Below are positions 43,653 to 52,403 of a DNA stretch of 64,000 bases, one piece after another (position 1 is the first letter of the stretch; each line of letters starts with the position of its first letter). The stretch is from the NCBI GenBank assembly GCA_022241785.1, contig JAKOMP010000001.1, positions 124,001 to 188,000 on the forward strand, written 5' to 3'. The notes beneath the pieces were generated by a model that saw only the letters and a program-made list of their open reading frames with translations, made no database searches and was not told the origin of the DNA. The translations under genes were made by a program, and so were the position numbers. The stretch comes from Cyanocohniella sp. LLY. GTDB lineage: Bacteria > Cyanobacteriota > Cyanobacteriia > Cyanobacteriales > Nostocaceae.

Positions 43653-44246
43653 CTACCCTTTCTCCCCCGGCTCCCCCTGCTCTGTTCGATAACAAAGACT
43701 AACCAGTAAGTTGGCAATGTCCGTCAGAGGGACAATCCAATCTACTGATACAGCCGAAATGGCGGCTTCTGGCATAATGGCACTTTCAGCAGTGCTTGGT
43801 TGTTGCACAATGGTAATTCCTCCCCGCGCTTTTACCTTTTTTAAACCTTGTGTGCCGTCATGATTAGCCCCTGTTAAAATAACACCAATAACTTGGTCAG
43901 CATAGATATCGGCTGCTGACTCAAATAGCACATCAATTGATGGTCTAGCGTAAGAAACAGGCTCGTCTGTAGAGAGAGCAAAATAGCCTGGTTCAATGAG
44001 TACGTGATAATCGGCGGGAGCCAGGTAGATTTTTCCTGGTAATATTTCATCTTTGTCTTGGACTTCTTGAATCGGCAAACACGTTTGTTCTTGCAATAAT
44101 TCTTCCATCGTGCCGTCAGAGTTTTTATGCCGATGTTGGACAATGACAATTGGCACTAAGAAGTCTGCTGGTAAATTTGCCAGGACTGTTTTGAGTGCGG
44201 ATAATCCTCCTAAAGAAGTGCCAATTACTACAACTTTAAAGGACAC
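43653..44246 (-). CDS. cheB: CheB-type protein-glutamate methylesterase, catalytic domain only
   Basis: The 197-residue protein has only the CheB methylesterase domain: Ser in IGTSLGG, His in VQHRHKNSDG and Asp in TGANHDGTQG, which form the Ser-His-Asp triad. There is no receiver domain. It overlaps the cheR stop by one base. The missing chemoreceptors and CheA/CheW in this neighbourhood suggest a role with the flanking histidine kinases rather than classical chemotaxis; this is inferred. Confidence 0.9.
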   Translation of the reverse strand: MSFKVVVIGTSLGGLSALKTVLANLPADFLVPIVIVQHRHKNSDGTMEELLQEQTCLPIQEVQDKDEILPGKIYLAPADYHVLIEPGYFALSTDEPVSYARPSIDVLFESAADIYADQVIGVILTGANHDGTQGLKKVKARGGITIVQQPSTAESAIMPEAAISAVSVDWIVPLTDIANLLVSLCYRTEQGEPGEKG

Positions 44247-45077
44247 TAGTTAAGCCTCCGGTAAAGCTTTTCACCTTTGGCTATCTCATAATAATACTGC
44301 TCGTAAGGAGTAAATCTCAGCGATTCTTGCCGACCTAAACCTAAGATGCCAAAGTTGCAAAGACTGTTATAAAACAGTTCGTGGACTTGTTTTTGCAGTA
44401 TCTGATTAAAATATATCAAAACATTTCGACAAAGAATAACATGAAATTCATTAAAAGAACTGTCAGTGGCTAAATTATGTTGAGCAAAGATCACATTTTC
44501 CCTTAGGGATGCTCGAAATATGGCATTGTCATAAGCCGCAGTGTAGTATTCTGAAAAAGACCTTTTGCCACCGGCTTTCAGGTACAGTTGAGTATACTCT
44601 TGCATCATCCTCAAAGAAAAAATTCCACTTTTAGCATTTTGTAGTACCTTGCTGTTGGTATCGGTAGCATATATCCGACAACGGTGGTAAAGTTTTTCTT
44701 CTTCTAACAAAATTGCCATTGAGTAAACTTCTTCTCCAGTTGAACATCCAGCGTGCCAGATGCGAATAAAAGGATAGGTGCGTAATAATGGAACTACTTG
44801 ATTTCTAAAGGCGAGATAAAAACTGGGGTCACGAAACATTGAGGTGACATTTACAGTCACACCCAACAAAAATCTTTCTAAACAGGTGCGATTGTGCAGT
44901 AATCGCTCTTGCAATGTCGAAATATTGCTTATACCTTCTACGTGCATAAAGCTTTTAATGCGACGTTTGAGGGAAGAAAGAGCATAATTACGAAAATCGT
45001 AACCATAGTACTCATATACTCCCTCTAATAGCAACTTGATTTCGATGTCCTCCAAACTAGCTTTTGGCAGATTCATA
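44246..45077 (-). CDS. cheR: CheR-type protein-glutamate methyltransferase
   Basis: The protein (about 276 residues from the ATG at 45077; a TTG further upstream is possible) uses S-adenosylmethionine to methylate glutamates of receptors. It has an N-terminal helical domain and the SAM-binding core with RIWHAGCSTGEEVYSMAI, IYATDTNSKVLQNAKSGIF and ILCRNVLIYFN. It pairs with the single-domain CheB and lies between it and a truncated glycosyltransferase. Confidence 0.9.
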
Positions 45078-45141
45078 GCAATAATGAGGATAATCAAGTC
45101 AACACCACTAATCCAATCATTACAGATTTCAGCTAGGAATC

Positions 45142-45588
45142 CTATATAAATAAAAAGTTACGTAACTGCTGACCAATTCCTTCTAAAGAAAAGTACTCCA
45201 GCGCTCGACATCGGGCCCTTGTACCTAGTTCGCGCCCCCATATGGGGTTATCTAAAATCCGACCAAGAGCTAGACTTAATGCCACAATATCGCCACGCGG
45301 TACAACTAGCCCCCCTGATGCTTCGCCATCGGCTAAAATATCAGGCACTCCTGGTGCATCAGTCGCTACTACAGGTAAGCTACAAGCCATAGCTTCGATA
45401 GGTGCTACAGGAAAACCCTCGTGTCTAGAAGGGAGTGTGTAAACGTCAGCAGCCGATAGGTAACGTTGAATGGCTGTGCGATCGCGGACATATTCATTGA
45501 TCCACATTACCCCTGATAGTTGCATTTGAGCGATTAGTTGCTGTAATTTTTCAGCATCGCTACCTGTACCTAGGCTAATTTTCTCGTA
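45142..45588 (-). pseudogene. Glycosyltransferase family 4 remnant (C-terminal part only)
   Basis: The minus strand reads from the in-frame TAG stop of the large kinase gene as YEKISLGTGSDAEKLQQLIA..., typical of a GT4 domain, followed by VYTLPSRHEGFPVAPIEAMACSLPVVATDAPGVPDIL and a normal C-terminal region ending at 45142. The whole N-terminal half is missing. The first usable ATG would be at 45525 (127 codons). The truncation lies exactly at the end of the kinase gene, so a deletion or recombination junction near 45590 is likely. I consider it a broken gene. Confidence 0.75.
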
Positions 45589-48500
45589 CTATCTATATAA
45601 CCAGACCCGCAGGAGTGAAAGTAATTGCTCGGTATCCACTGGCTTAGTTATGTAATCAGAAGCACCAGCATCAATACATTTTTCGCGATCGCCTGGCATG
45701 GCTTTGGCTGTTAAAGCAATAATTGGTAATGAACGGAATTGCGGTTGCTTGCGGATGGCAATGGTTGTTTCGTAACCATCCATTTCTGGCATCATGATAT
45801 CCATTAACACAGCATGAATGTCGGGATGCGCTTGCAGCGTTTCGATGCCATCTCTGCCATTTTCGGCAAATAATACTTCCATGTGATAGCTTTCTAAAAA
45901 GCTGGTAATGGCAAAAATATTCCGCAAATCGTCATCCACAATCAAAATTTTGCGGTTAGCCAGCACCGGATCAGTTTGTCGCAACTGTTCTAGCATCTGA
46001 CGCTTGGGCTGGGGCAAGTTTGCCTGTACTCGATGTAAAAATAAGGCAGTTTCATCAAGTAAACGCTCAGGCGATCGCACGTTCTTAATAATAATCGTCT
46101 CTGCTAATCGTCTGAGTTGGGTATCTTCTTGTCGGGTTAATTCTTTGCCTGTATAAACGATGATTGGCAGTTTCAACAAACTAGATTGTTGTTTGATTTG
46201 TTCAATTAGTTCTAAGCCACTCATATCTGGCAGGCCTAAGTCTAGCACCATACAATCAAATCGCTGTGATTGCAGAATTTCTAGGGCTGCGGTTCCTGTA
46301 TACACTGCTGTACTTTTGACATCGCTATTACCAATCAATTCAATAATACTTTGAGCTTGTACAGGGTCATCTTCCACTACTAACAGAGTTTTGACTTTAC
46401 GTTCAATAAAGCTTTTAATTTCAGTCAATGCTTGATTGAGCTTTTCTGGAGATATGGGCTTTTGCAGATGGGTAATTGCCCCTAACTGTAATCTGCGTTG
46501 TTCTCGATCATCGACAGACAAGATGTGTACAGGAATATGTCTGGTTTCCGGATCACGCTTGAGACGATCCAGCATTGTCCAACCGTCCATATCTGGCATA
46601 TGAATATCCAGGGTAATGGCATCGGGTTTGTATTGTTGGGCTAAAGCCAGTCCTTCTTTACTCTGTAAGGCCACAATGACTTTAAAACCCTGATCACGGG
46701 CTATTTCTAGGAAGATGCGGGCAAATTTATCATCATCCTCGACAATAAGTAAAACGCGATCGCCTGGTTGAATTTGCTGGCGATCATCGGGAATTGTCTC
46801 AATTGGAGTCGGAATTATTGTTGCTGCTGGATTTGCAACTGGGGGGAGAGATGAGGAAAATGGAATTTCTTTTGCGGTAATTGCTGTGGGAATTTCTGTT
46901 AGCTCATTCACTGTGTAAGTCTGGGGTAGGTAAAGAGTAAAAGTACTTCCCTGTCCTCCTTGGCTAAATAACTCAATTCTTCCCCCCAATAGTTGCGCTA
47001 ACTCACGGCTAATGGACAAGCCTAAACCAGTTCCCCCATACTTGCGGCTAGTGGTACCGTCTGCTTGCTGAAATGCTTCAAAAATAATCTTTTGTTTTGC
47101 TTCAGGAATGCCAATACCTGTGTCACTGACAGCAAATGCAATCATGGGACTACCATTTTGGCTAATCTCGTCAGTCACCCTAATTTGTAATTTGACGCTG
47201 CCTTTTTCAGTGAATTTAAAAGCATTAGCTAGCAGGTTTTTCAATATTTGTTGCAAACGTTTAGAGTCGTTGGCAATGGCATTTGGTAATTTATCATCCA
47301 GTTCCACTGCAAAACTGAGTTCTTTATCTTGAGCAATTTGACGAAAAGTTCTATCTAAGGATGCCTGCAAATCGACAAAGGTGACTTGCTCAATATCTAC
47401 GGCTAGGGTTCCCGATTCAATTTTGGCTAAATCTAAAATGTCATTAATTAATTCTAATAAGTCTGTGCCAGCAGCATAAATTGTCTGGCTATACTCTACC
47501 TGCTTGTCTGTTAAATGACCCTCGGTATTATCTGCCAGCAATCTTGCTAAGATTAACAGGCTATTAAGTGGCGTTCGCAACTCATGGGACATATTCGCCA
47601 GAAACTCTGATTTATATTTGGAAGATAAAGCCAATTGTTTGGCCTTTTCTTCCAAAGACTGTCTAGCTTGCTCAACCTCACGATTTTTCCGAGCAACTTC
47701 CCGATTTTGCACCTCGAGTAATTCGGCTTTTTCTTCTAATTCTTCATTTAGTTGCTGTAATTCTTCATTAGACTGTTTCAATTCCTCTTGTTGCTGCTTC
47801 AGCAGCAGTTGCGATTCCTCCAACTCTTGCGCCTGCTGTTCTAAGCGTTGATTGCTTTGCTTGAGTTCTTCTTGCTGGAGTTGTAATTCTTCTGTTAAAG
47901 CTTGAGACTCGTTTAACAAATCTTGTGTTTGATCGTTGGCAGCAATATTATTTAAAAATATCCCAATAATTTCACTTAATTGTTCTAAAAATTGCAATTG
48001 GAGATGACTAAACTGCTGCAAAGAAGCTAGTTCAATTACAGCCGTTACCTGATTTTCAAATAGTACAGGCAATACAATAATATTTAATGGTAATGCAGCA
48101 CCCAAGCCGGAATTAATACGAATATAATCACTAGGTACATCAGTTAAGAGAATTTTTTGTTTTTCTAAGGCACATTGCCCTACCAATCCTTCACCTAAGC
48201 GAAATTGATTAGATAAATGTTTGCGTTCTTGGTAAGCATAACTACTCAGCAGCTTTAAAACAGGCTCTTGATAAGCCTCATCCATCAAATATAAAACCCC
48301 TTGCTGGGCGCCAACCAATGGTGCCAAATTGGACAAAATCATCCGAGATACGCCTTCTATATCTCGCTGTCCCTGAAGCATCTGGGTAAATTCAGCTAAA
48401 TTAGCATTAAACCAATTTTGCTCATCATTTTTTTGCGTGATGTTTTGCAGATTAGCGATCATCTGTTTGAAAGTGCGCGACAATATGCCAATTTCATCCA

Positions 48501-49215
48501 GGCGATCGCTCTTTGGTAAACTTACAGATAAATTTCCCGCAGCAATCTCTTCTGCTGCATCAGAAAATTGCTTCAGTGGCTGGGAAATATGCCTAGATAA
48601 CCAGAATCCAATTAAAGCTATGATTAGCGCCACAAAGGGAATACTAAAAGTAATACTATTTACAGTCCTTTGGGCAGCAACCCCTGCTTGCTCAGAGCGC
48701 TGCTGTAGGCGCAAATTTTCCTCTGCTTCAATTTCCTGGATGATCTGCCGAATTGCATTCATCAATTGCCTACCCTGATCTCCCTGGACAGCTTTTTGAG
48801 CCGCTTCCCATCCTTGGGTTTCTCGCAAACTAAGAACTGCTTTCATGACAGCAATTCTCTCATTAATCAGTGGCTGTAACCTATTTAGTCGGTTTTGTTG
48901 TCCAGGATTATCTGCTAGTAAAAGTTTAAGTTCTTCAAATGTTTCATCTAGCACTTTGATGGCAGAATTATAAGGTTCCAGATACAGATTGTCTTCAGTA
49001 ATTAGATAACCCCGTTGTCCAGTTTCAGCTTGTAGAATTTGAAATCGCAACTCTTCCAACTGACCAAGTACTCTGTATGTATCTTTTTCCTGCTCCGATG
49101 TTTTAACTAGTTCATTAGTACTTTGATAAGAGCTGATACCAATCATTGTTAAAATAGCCAAACTCATGGCAAAACCGGCTCCAATCTTAGTTCCAATCTT
49201 CAAACTGTTTAACAT
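45589..49215 (-). CDS. Membrane hybrid histidine kinase, CHASE3-HAMP-GAF-kinase-REC-REC-REC
   Basis: This 1208-residue sensor starts with a transmembrane segment (about residues 10-30), a CHASE3 domain (35-180), a second membrane segment (SITFSIPFVALIIALIGFW, about 190-210), HAMP (210-265), GAF (285-420), a long Gln/Glu coiled coil (430-540), a HisKA (His in FLANMSHELRTPL, about 555), HATPase (DTGIGIPE, GGTGLGLSI), and three receiver domains: Asp in ITLDIHMPDMDGW, MVLDLGLPDMSG and LMDIMMPEMDGY. The receivers may allow phosphorelay. It is upstream of cheR/cheB, separated by the glycosyltransferase remnant. Confidence 0.92.
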   Translation of the reverse strand: MLNSLKIGTKIGAGFAMSLAILTMIGISSYQSTNELVKTSEQEKDTYRVLGQLEELRFQILQAETGQRGYLITEDNLYLEPYNSAIKVLDETFEELKLLLADNPGQQNRLNRLQPLINERIAVMKAVLSLRETQGWEAAQKAVQGDQGRQLMNAIRQIIQEIEAEENLRLQQRSEQAGVAAQRTVNSITFSIPFVALIIALIGFWLSRHISQPLKQFSDAAEEIAAGNLSVSLPKSDRLDEIGILSRTFKQMIANLQNITQKNDEQNWFNANLAEFTQMLQGQRDIEGVSRMILSNLAPLVGAQQGVLYLMDEAYQEPVLKLLSSYAYQERKHLSNQFRLGEGLVGQCALEKQKILLTDVPSDYIRINSGLGAALPLNIIVLPVLFENQVTAVIELASLQQFSHLQLQFLEQLSEIIGIFLNNIAANDQTQDLLNESQALTEELQLQQEELKQSNQRLEQQAQELEESQLLLKQQQEELKQSNEELQQLNEELEEKAELLEVQNREVARKNREVEQARQSLEEKAKQLALSSKYKSEFLANMSHELRTPLNSLLILARLLADNTEGHLTDKQVEYSQTIYAAGTDLLELINDILDLAKIESGTLAVDIEQVTFVDLQASLDRTFRQIAQDKELSFAVELDDKLPNAIANDSKRLQQILKNLLANAFKFTEKGSVKLQIRVTDEISQNGSPMIAFAVSDTGIGIPEAKQKIIFEAFQQADGTTSRKYGGTGLGLSISRELAQLLGGRIELFSQGGQGSTFTLYLPQTYTVNELTEIPTAITAKEIPFSSSLPPVANPAATIIPTPIETIPDDRQQIQPGDRVLLIVEDDDKFARIFLEIARDQGFKVIVALQSKEGLALAQQYKPDAITLDIHMPDMDGWTMLDRLKRDPETRHIPVHILSVDDREQRRLQLGAITHLQKPISPEKLNQALTEIKSFIERKVKTLLVVEDDPVQAQSIIELIGNSDVKSTAVYTGTAALEILQSQRFDCMVLDLGLPDMSGLELIEQIKQQSSLLKLPIIVYTGKELTRQEDTQLRRLAETIIIKNVRSPERLLDETALFLHRVQANLPQPKRQMLEQLRQTDPVLANRKILIVDDDLRNIFAITSFLESYHMEVLFAENGRDGIETLQAHPDIHAVLMDIMMPEMDGYETTIAIRKQPQFRSLPIIALTAKAMPGDREKCIDAGASDYITKPVDTEQLLSLLRVWLYR

Positions 49216-49267
49216 TTATATTATTTTCCGGCTATTATTAATAAATAAACTTGTTTTTAATTCAAAC

Positions 49268-49410
49268 AGGACTTACGTAACCAACCACGTATTTTTGTCA
49301 TTGCGACCATAGGGTAAAGCCCTAACGGGCATGGCTGCGCTTACCGCTTAGCGTGCCGGAGGCTCTAGCAATCTCAAAACCTTAATTTTGGTAGCGAGTG
49401 CGTAAGTCCT
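49268..49410. mobile_element. 143-bp MITE-like element with 10-bp terminal inverted repeats
   Basis: The element begins AGGACTTACG (49268-49277) and ends CGTAAGTCCT (49401-49410), perfect 10-bp inverted repeats. TCAAAC occurs directly before the left end (49262-49267) and one base after the right end (49412-49417), a candidate target-site duplication. There is no open frame inside. The interior has a short inverted region around CTAACGGGCATGGCTGCG. AGGACTTACG ends are of the kind seen in insertion sequences of Nostocales; a matching active IS would have to be found elsewhere. Confidence 0.65.
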
Positions 49411-49841
49411 ATCAAACTCAAATAACGTGATACTTGAATGATAAAAATACCATTTTTTGTAAATACAGAATACTGCTAAATATCTATAATCCAGTTTTTA
49501 AAGCATGATTGCAGTTTTTAATTATATTTGAAAGATTGTGAATTAATCAATAATTCATACAAGCATTTTAACTTATTCCCCAATGTATTAAGGGATTTCC
49601 CCAATAAATTCTCCATTTCCATCCCCAATGGTGCGTTGCGCTATACGACAATACACCAGACAAAAAGGGTTTGCAGTCATTTTTAATCATTTGTGTATAC
49701 ATCTTAGCCCTTCTGATGGATACAAAGCTAAACCTATAGGTTGATGAATATTTAGCTCTTAGAAGACATACTGAGACGAGTATGACTACAAAAATTACCT
49801 TTGTGGCAACACATTCGTAATGATGTGTGTAAGGAGGAAAA
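49411..49841. other. Gene-free region upstream of the stress protein
   Basis: About 430 bp of AT-rich DNA with no convincing gene; an open frame on the minus strand overlaps the stress gene and looks spurious. It presumably contains the promoters of the stress protein and, further left, of the kinase; I cannot locate them. Confidence 0.4.
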
Positions 49842-50498
49842 ATGGTATCTCGACAATATAAGCGGGCAATTGGTACATTTGCTAATCGAGAAGCAGCCGA
49901 AGCAGCCCTGAATGAACTGAGAAGCTCAGGTTTTGTGATGGATAACGTTTCCATCTTGGCTAAAGACACAGGTAGCGATGACCAAATTGCTGGAGCTAAT
50001 GTCGCAGATCGAGGTGAAACTGAGGCTCAAGAAGGTGCTGGTATTGGTGCAACCACAGGTACTGTCTTTGGCGGTCTTGGTGGCTTACTTGTAGGTCTTG
50101 AAGCTTTAATCATTCCTGGAATCGGGCCCTTTCTAGCTGGTGGTACCATAGCTACAACCTTAGCTGGTGCTGGTATTGGTGCAGCCGCCGGTGGCATTGT
50201 GGGAGCGCTAACAGGTTTGGGTATTCCTGAAGAAGAAGCCAGAGCTTATAATGAACGGGTATCTAGAGGAGACTACTTGGTAATCTTAGATGGCCCTGCT
50301 AACGAAATTGAGAAAGCTGCGGCTATTTTAATCAGTCGGGGTATTCGTGAGTGGAGAGTACATGATATCTCTAATGAACGTGGTACTGCTACCGATGTAG
50401 TTCCTACTACTGCTCATCGTAATACAGAGACATACTCAGATACGACTACTACTGATCCTAATGTGAAAGTGGTTGATAAAAGAGATCGAATTAGATAG
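49842..50498 (+). CDS. General stress protein with YflT-like domain and glycine-zipper segment
   Basis: The 218-residue protein starts with a YflT-like stress domain (about residues 5-45, RAIGTFANREAAEAALNEL and VSILAKDTG), then a Gly/Ala-rich hydrophobic region (about 65-130: GATTGTVFGGLGGLLVGLEA, ALTGLGIP) that may insert in or associate with membranes, then an EEEARAYNERV-DYLVILDG segment like the DUF1269/low-temperature-induced proteins. The C-terminal tail is Thr/Asp-rich. An excellent ribosome-binding site (AAGGAGGAAAA) precedes the ATG. The role is likely stress-related but unproven. Confidence 0.78.
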   Translation: MVSRQYKRAIGTFANREAAEAALNELRSSGFVMDNVSILAKDTGSDDQIAGANVADRGETEAQEGAGIGATTGTVFGGLGGLLVGLEALIIPGIGPFLAGGTIATTLAGAGIGAAAGGIVGALTGLGIPEEEARAYNERVSRGDYLVILDGPANEIEKAAAILISRGIREWRVHDISNERGTATDVVPTTAHRNTETYSDTTTTDPNVKVVDKRDRIR

Positions 50499-50659
50499 TA
50501 GTTTGTAACTAGCGATCGCGCTTTTAGCAAAAAACCTGAGACCAGGTGTGTCCACGCTAGAATATAGCAACGTCTTATATCTCGATTAGGGAAGCAATTT
50601 TTATCTTCCCCACAGGGGCTATATTTCCCGCAGATGTGAAAAACGCCTCAAAAATAAGA

Positions 50660-50697
50660 TTTGACACTCCCACGGCTAAAAGCGCGTGGGATTCTTG
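50660..50697. mobile_element. Solo IS605-type end (hairpin remnant)
   Basis: TTGACACTC followed by hairpin arms CCCACG (50668-50673) and CGTGGG (50684-50689), then ATTCTTG. The same skeleton occurs at 26058-26095. No tnpA or tnpB frame is attached. The rest of 50499-50744 has nothing further. Confidence 0.45.
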
Positions 50698-50744
50698 TTT
50701 TATCCAGATAAAAGTTTAAGTAGTTCACGAGATACACAAAATCA

Positions 50745-52382
50745 ATGAATCGAAAACATCTGCGACAGTCATCAAACTCCATTAAATCTTGGATTACTAC
50801 AACTTTGGTGTTTTTAATTCTCACCTTGTTGTTGATAGTTGCACCTGCAACAGCAGCAGCGCAAGCACCTGTGAGTATTGATGGTCTTTCGGTATTTCAA
50901 GTTGGTAGTTCTCAACAATTTACCGCCGAGGAACGTGCAGAATCAATTAATTTGCGGCTACGTCAAATTGTCTTATCTCAAGAACCAATCCAAGTTGAAA
51001 TTGAGGAACGCAATCAATCTCCCACTATTGTGGTGAATGAGCAATATTTGTTGACTGTTACCCAAACAGATGTCTTAGATGATAACACTCCCGAAGAACA
51101 AGCAAAAATTTGGGTGCAAAGACTAGAACAAGTATTGTTACAAGCTCAAAGAGAGCGCAGTGCTGGGTTTATTCGCAACTCATTACTCCTGAGTGCTGGC
51201 GTTTTAATCATAGCAATTGCTTTGCATCAATCCTTGGGATGGCTATGGAAACGCCTTCGTCAAGCAGTTTTGCAACGCTTCCCTATATCTTCTGAGGAGG
51301 AAGAGGTTGATTCTAGTTCCTCTACGGCTCTAAATTTACTGTTCACCTTTACCCTACTAGCAGGGCGGATTTGGTTATGGGTAACTGTAGCTCTCTATAT
51401 TACTAATTTATTCCCCACTACTAGAATCTGGAGCTATCAGATTACTGAGCAATTAATTCAAAGCTTGACATCCCCTATCTTGACTTTGGGACAAAGCCAA
51501 TATTCAGTGATTTATTTGCTGGTTTTGTTGGTCTTGCTACTGGGACTGATGATTGTGGCTGGTATGGCCACCAATCTTTTGAGAACCAGAATTTTGCAAT
51601 TGACTGGTATGGAGCGGGGCGCTCAAGAGGCGATCGCAATCATCACTAAATATACAATTATTGTTATTGGTACGATTGTTTTACTACAAGTCTGGGGACT
51701 GGATTTAAGTTCCCTGACAATTTTGGCTAGTGCTTTGGGTGTAGGGATTGGTTTTGGTTTTCAAGACATCGCCAAAAACTTTGGTAGTGGTTTGATTTTA
51801 CTATTTGAACGCCCTATCCAAGTCGGTGATTTTGTCCAGGTGGGTGATATAGAAGGTTCCGTGGAACGCATTGGTGGTCGCAGTACCATCCTCCGAACGG
51901 TAGATCAAGTTTCCATTATTGTGCCAAATTCACGTTTCCTGGAAGATCAGGTGATCAACTGGAGCTATAAAAACCCAGTTTCCCGGCTAAGAATCCCTGT
52001 GAAAGTGGCTTACGGTTCCGATATCGGTGCAGTCAAATCGGCGTTACAGGGAGCTACTAAAGGACAAACGGGAGTTTTATCGGTTCCGCCACCAACGATA
52101 TTTTTTACTGGTTTTGGTGAAAGTGCTTTGAATTTTGTCCTCCTGGTTTGGACTGCTCAACCAAGCCAACAATATTTGATTAAAAGTAATTTATATTTTC
52201 GCATTGAAGAACTTTTCCGACAATATAATATCAAAATTCCTTTTCCTCAGAGAGATTTGCATGTCCGTTCGGGAAATTTGCCTTTAGAATTATCGCCGGA
52301 ACTAGAAGCGACTTTACGACAAATATCTGATAATCTCCAGAATAATTATGGTGGTAAAAATAACTCCAAGGGCAATTTTTAA
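50745..52382 (+). CDS. MscS-type mechanosensitive channel with extended N-terminus
   Basis: The 545-residue protein has a signal peptide (hydrophobic TLVFLILTLLLIVAPATAAA, about residues 20-40), a periplasmic region to about residue 135, three or more transmembrane helices, and the MscS core (about 290-480) with the pore-helix sequence LTILASALGVGIGFGFQDIAKN followed by SGLILLFERPIQVGDFVQVGD and TVDQVSIIVPNSRF. Such channels release solutes on hypoosmotic shock. Good length for a YbdG-like or cyanobacterial MscS. A DUF2254 gene follows after 21 bp. Confidence 0.9.
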   Translation: MNRKHLRQSSNSIKSWITTTLVFLILTLLLIVAPATAAAQAPVSIDGLSVFQVGSSQQFTAEERAESINLRLRQIVLSQEPIQVEIEERNQSPTIVVNEQYLLTVTQTDVLDDNTPEEQAKIWVQRLEQVLLQAQRERSAGFIRNSLLLSAGVLIIAIALHQSLGWLWKRLRQAVLQRFPISSEEEEVDSSSSTALNLLFTFTLLAGRIWLWVTVALYITNLFPTTRIWSYQITEQLIQSLTSPILTLGQSQYSVIYLLVLLVLLLGLMIVAGMATNLLRTRILQLTGMERGAQEAIAIITKYTIIVIGTIVLLQVWGLDLSSLTILASALGVGIGFGFQDIAKNFGSGLILLFERPIQVGDFVQVGDIEGSVERIGGRSTILRTVDQVSIIVPNSRFLEDQVINWSYKNPVSRLRIPVKVAYGSDIGAVKSALQGATKGQTGVLSVPPPTIFFTGFGESALNFVLLVWTAQPSQQYLIKSNLYFRIEELFRQYNIKIPFPQRDLHVRSGNLPLELSPELEATLRQISDNLQNNYGGKNNSKGNF

Positions 52383-52403
52383 ACTTCCCCAACCTCATAA
52401 ATT

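Noticed and set aside
45142-45525. Stand-alone 127-residue glycosyltransferase
   Set aside because: Only the C-terminal portion of a GT4 domain is present and homologous residues continue upstream to the kinase stop, so a truncated remnant is more likely than a small functional gene.
49568-49969. A 133-codon minus-strand frame overlapping the stress protein start
   Set aside because: It runs antisense through a well-supported gene with a strong ribosome-binding site and has no recognisable features.
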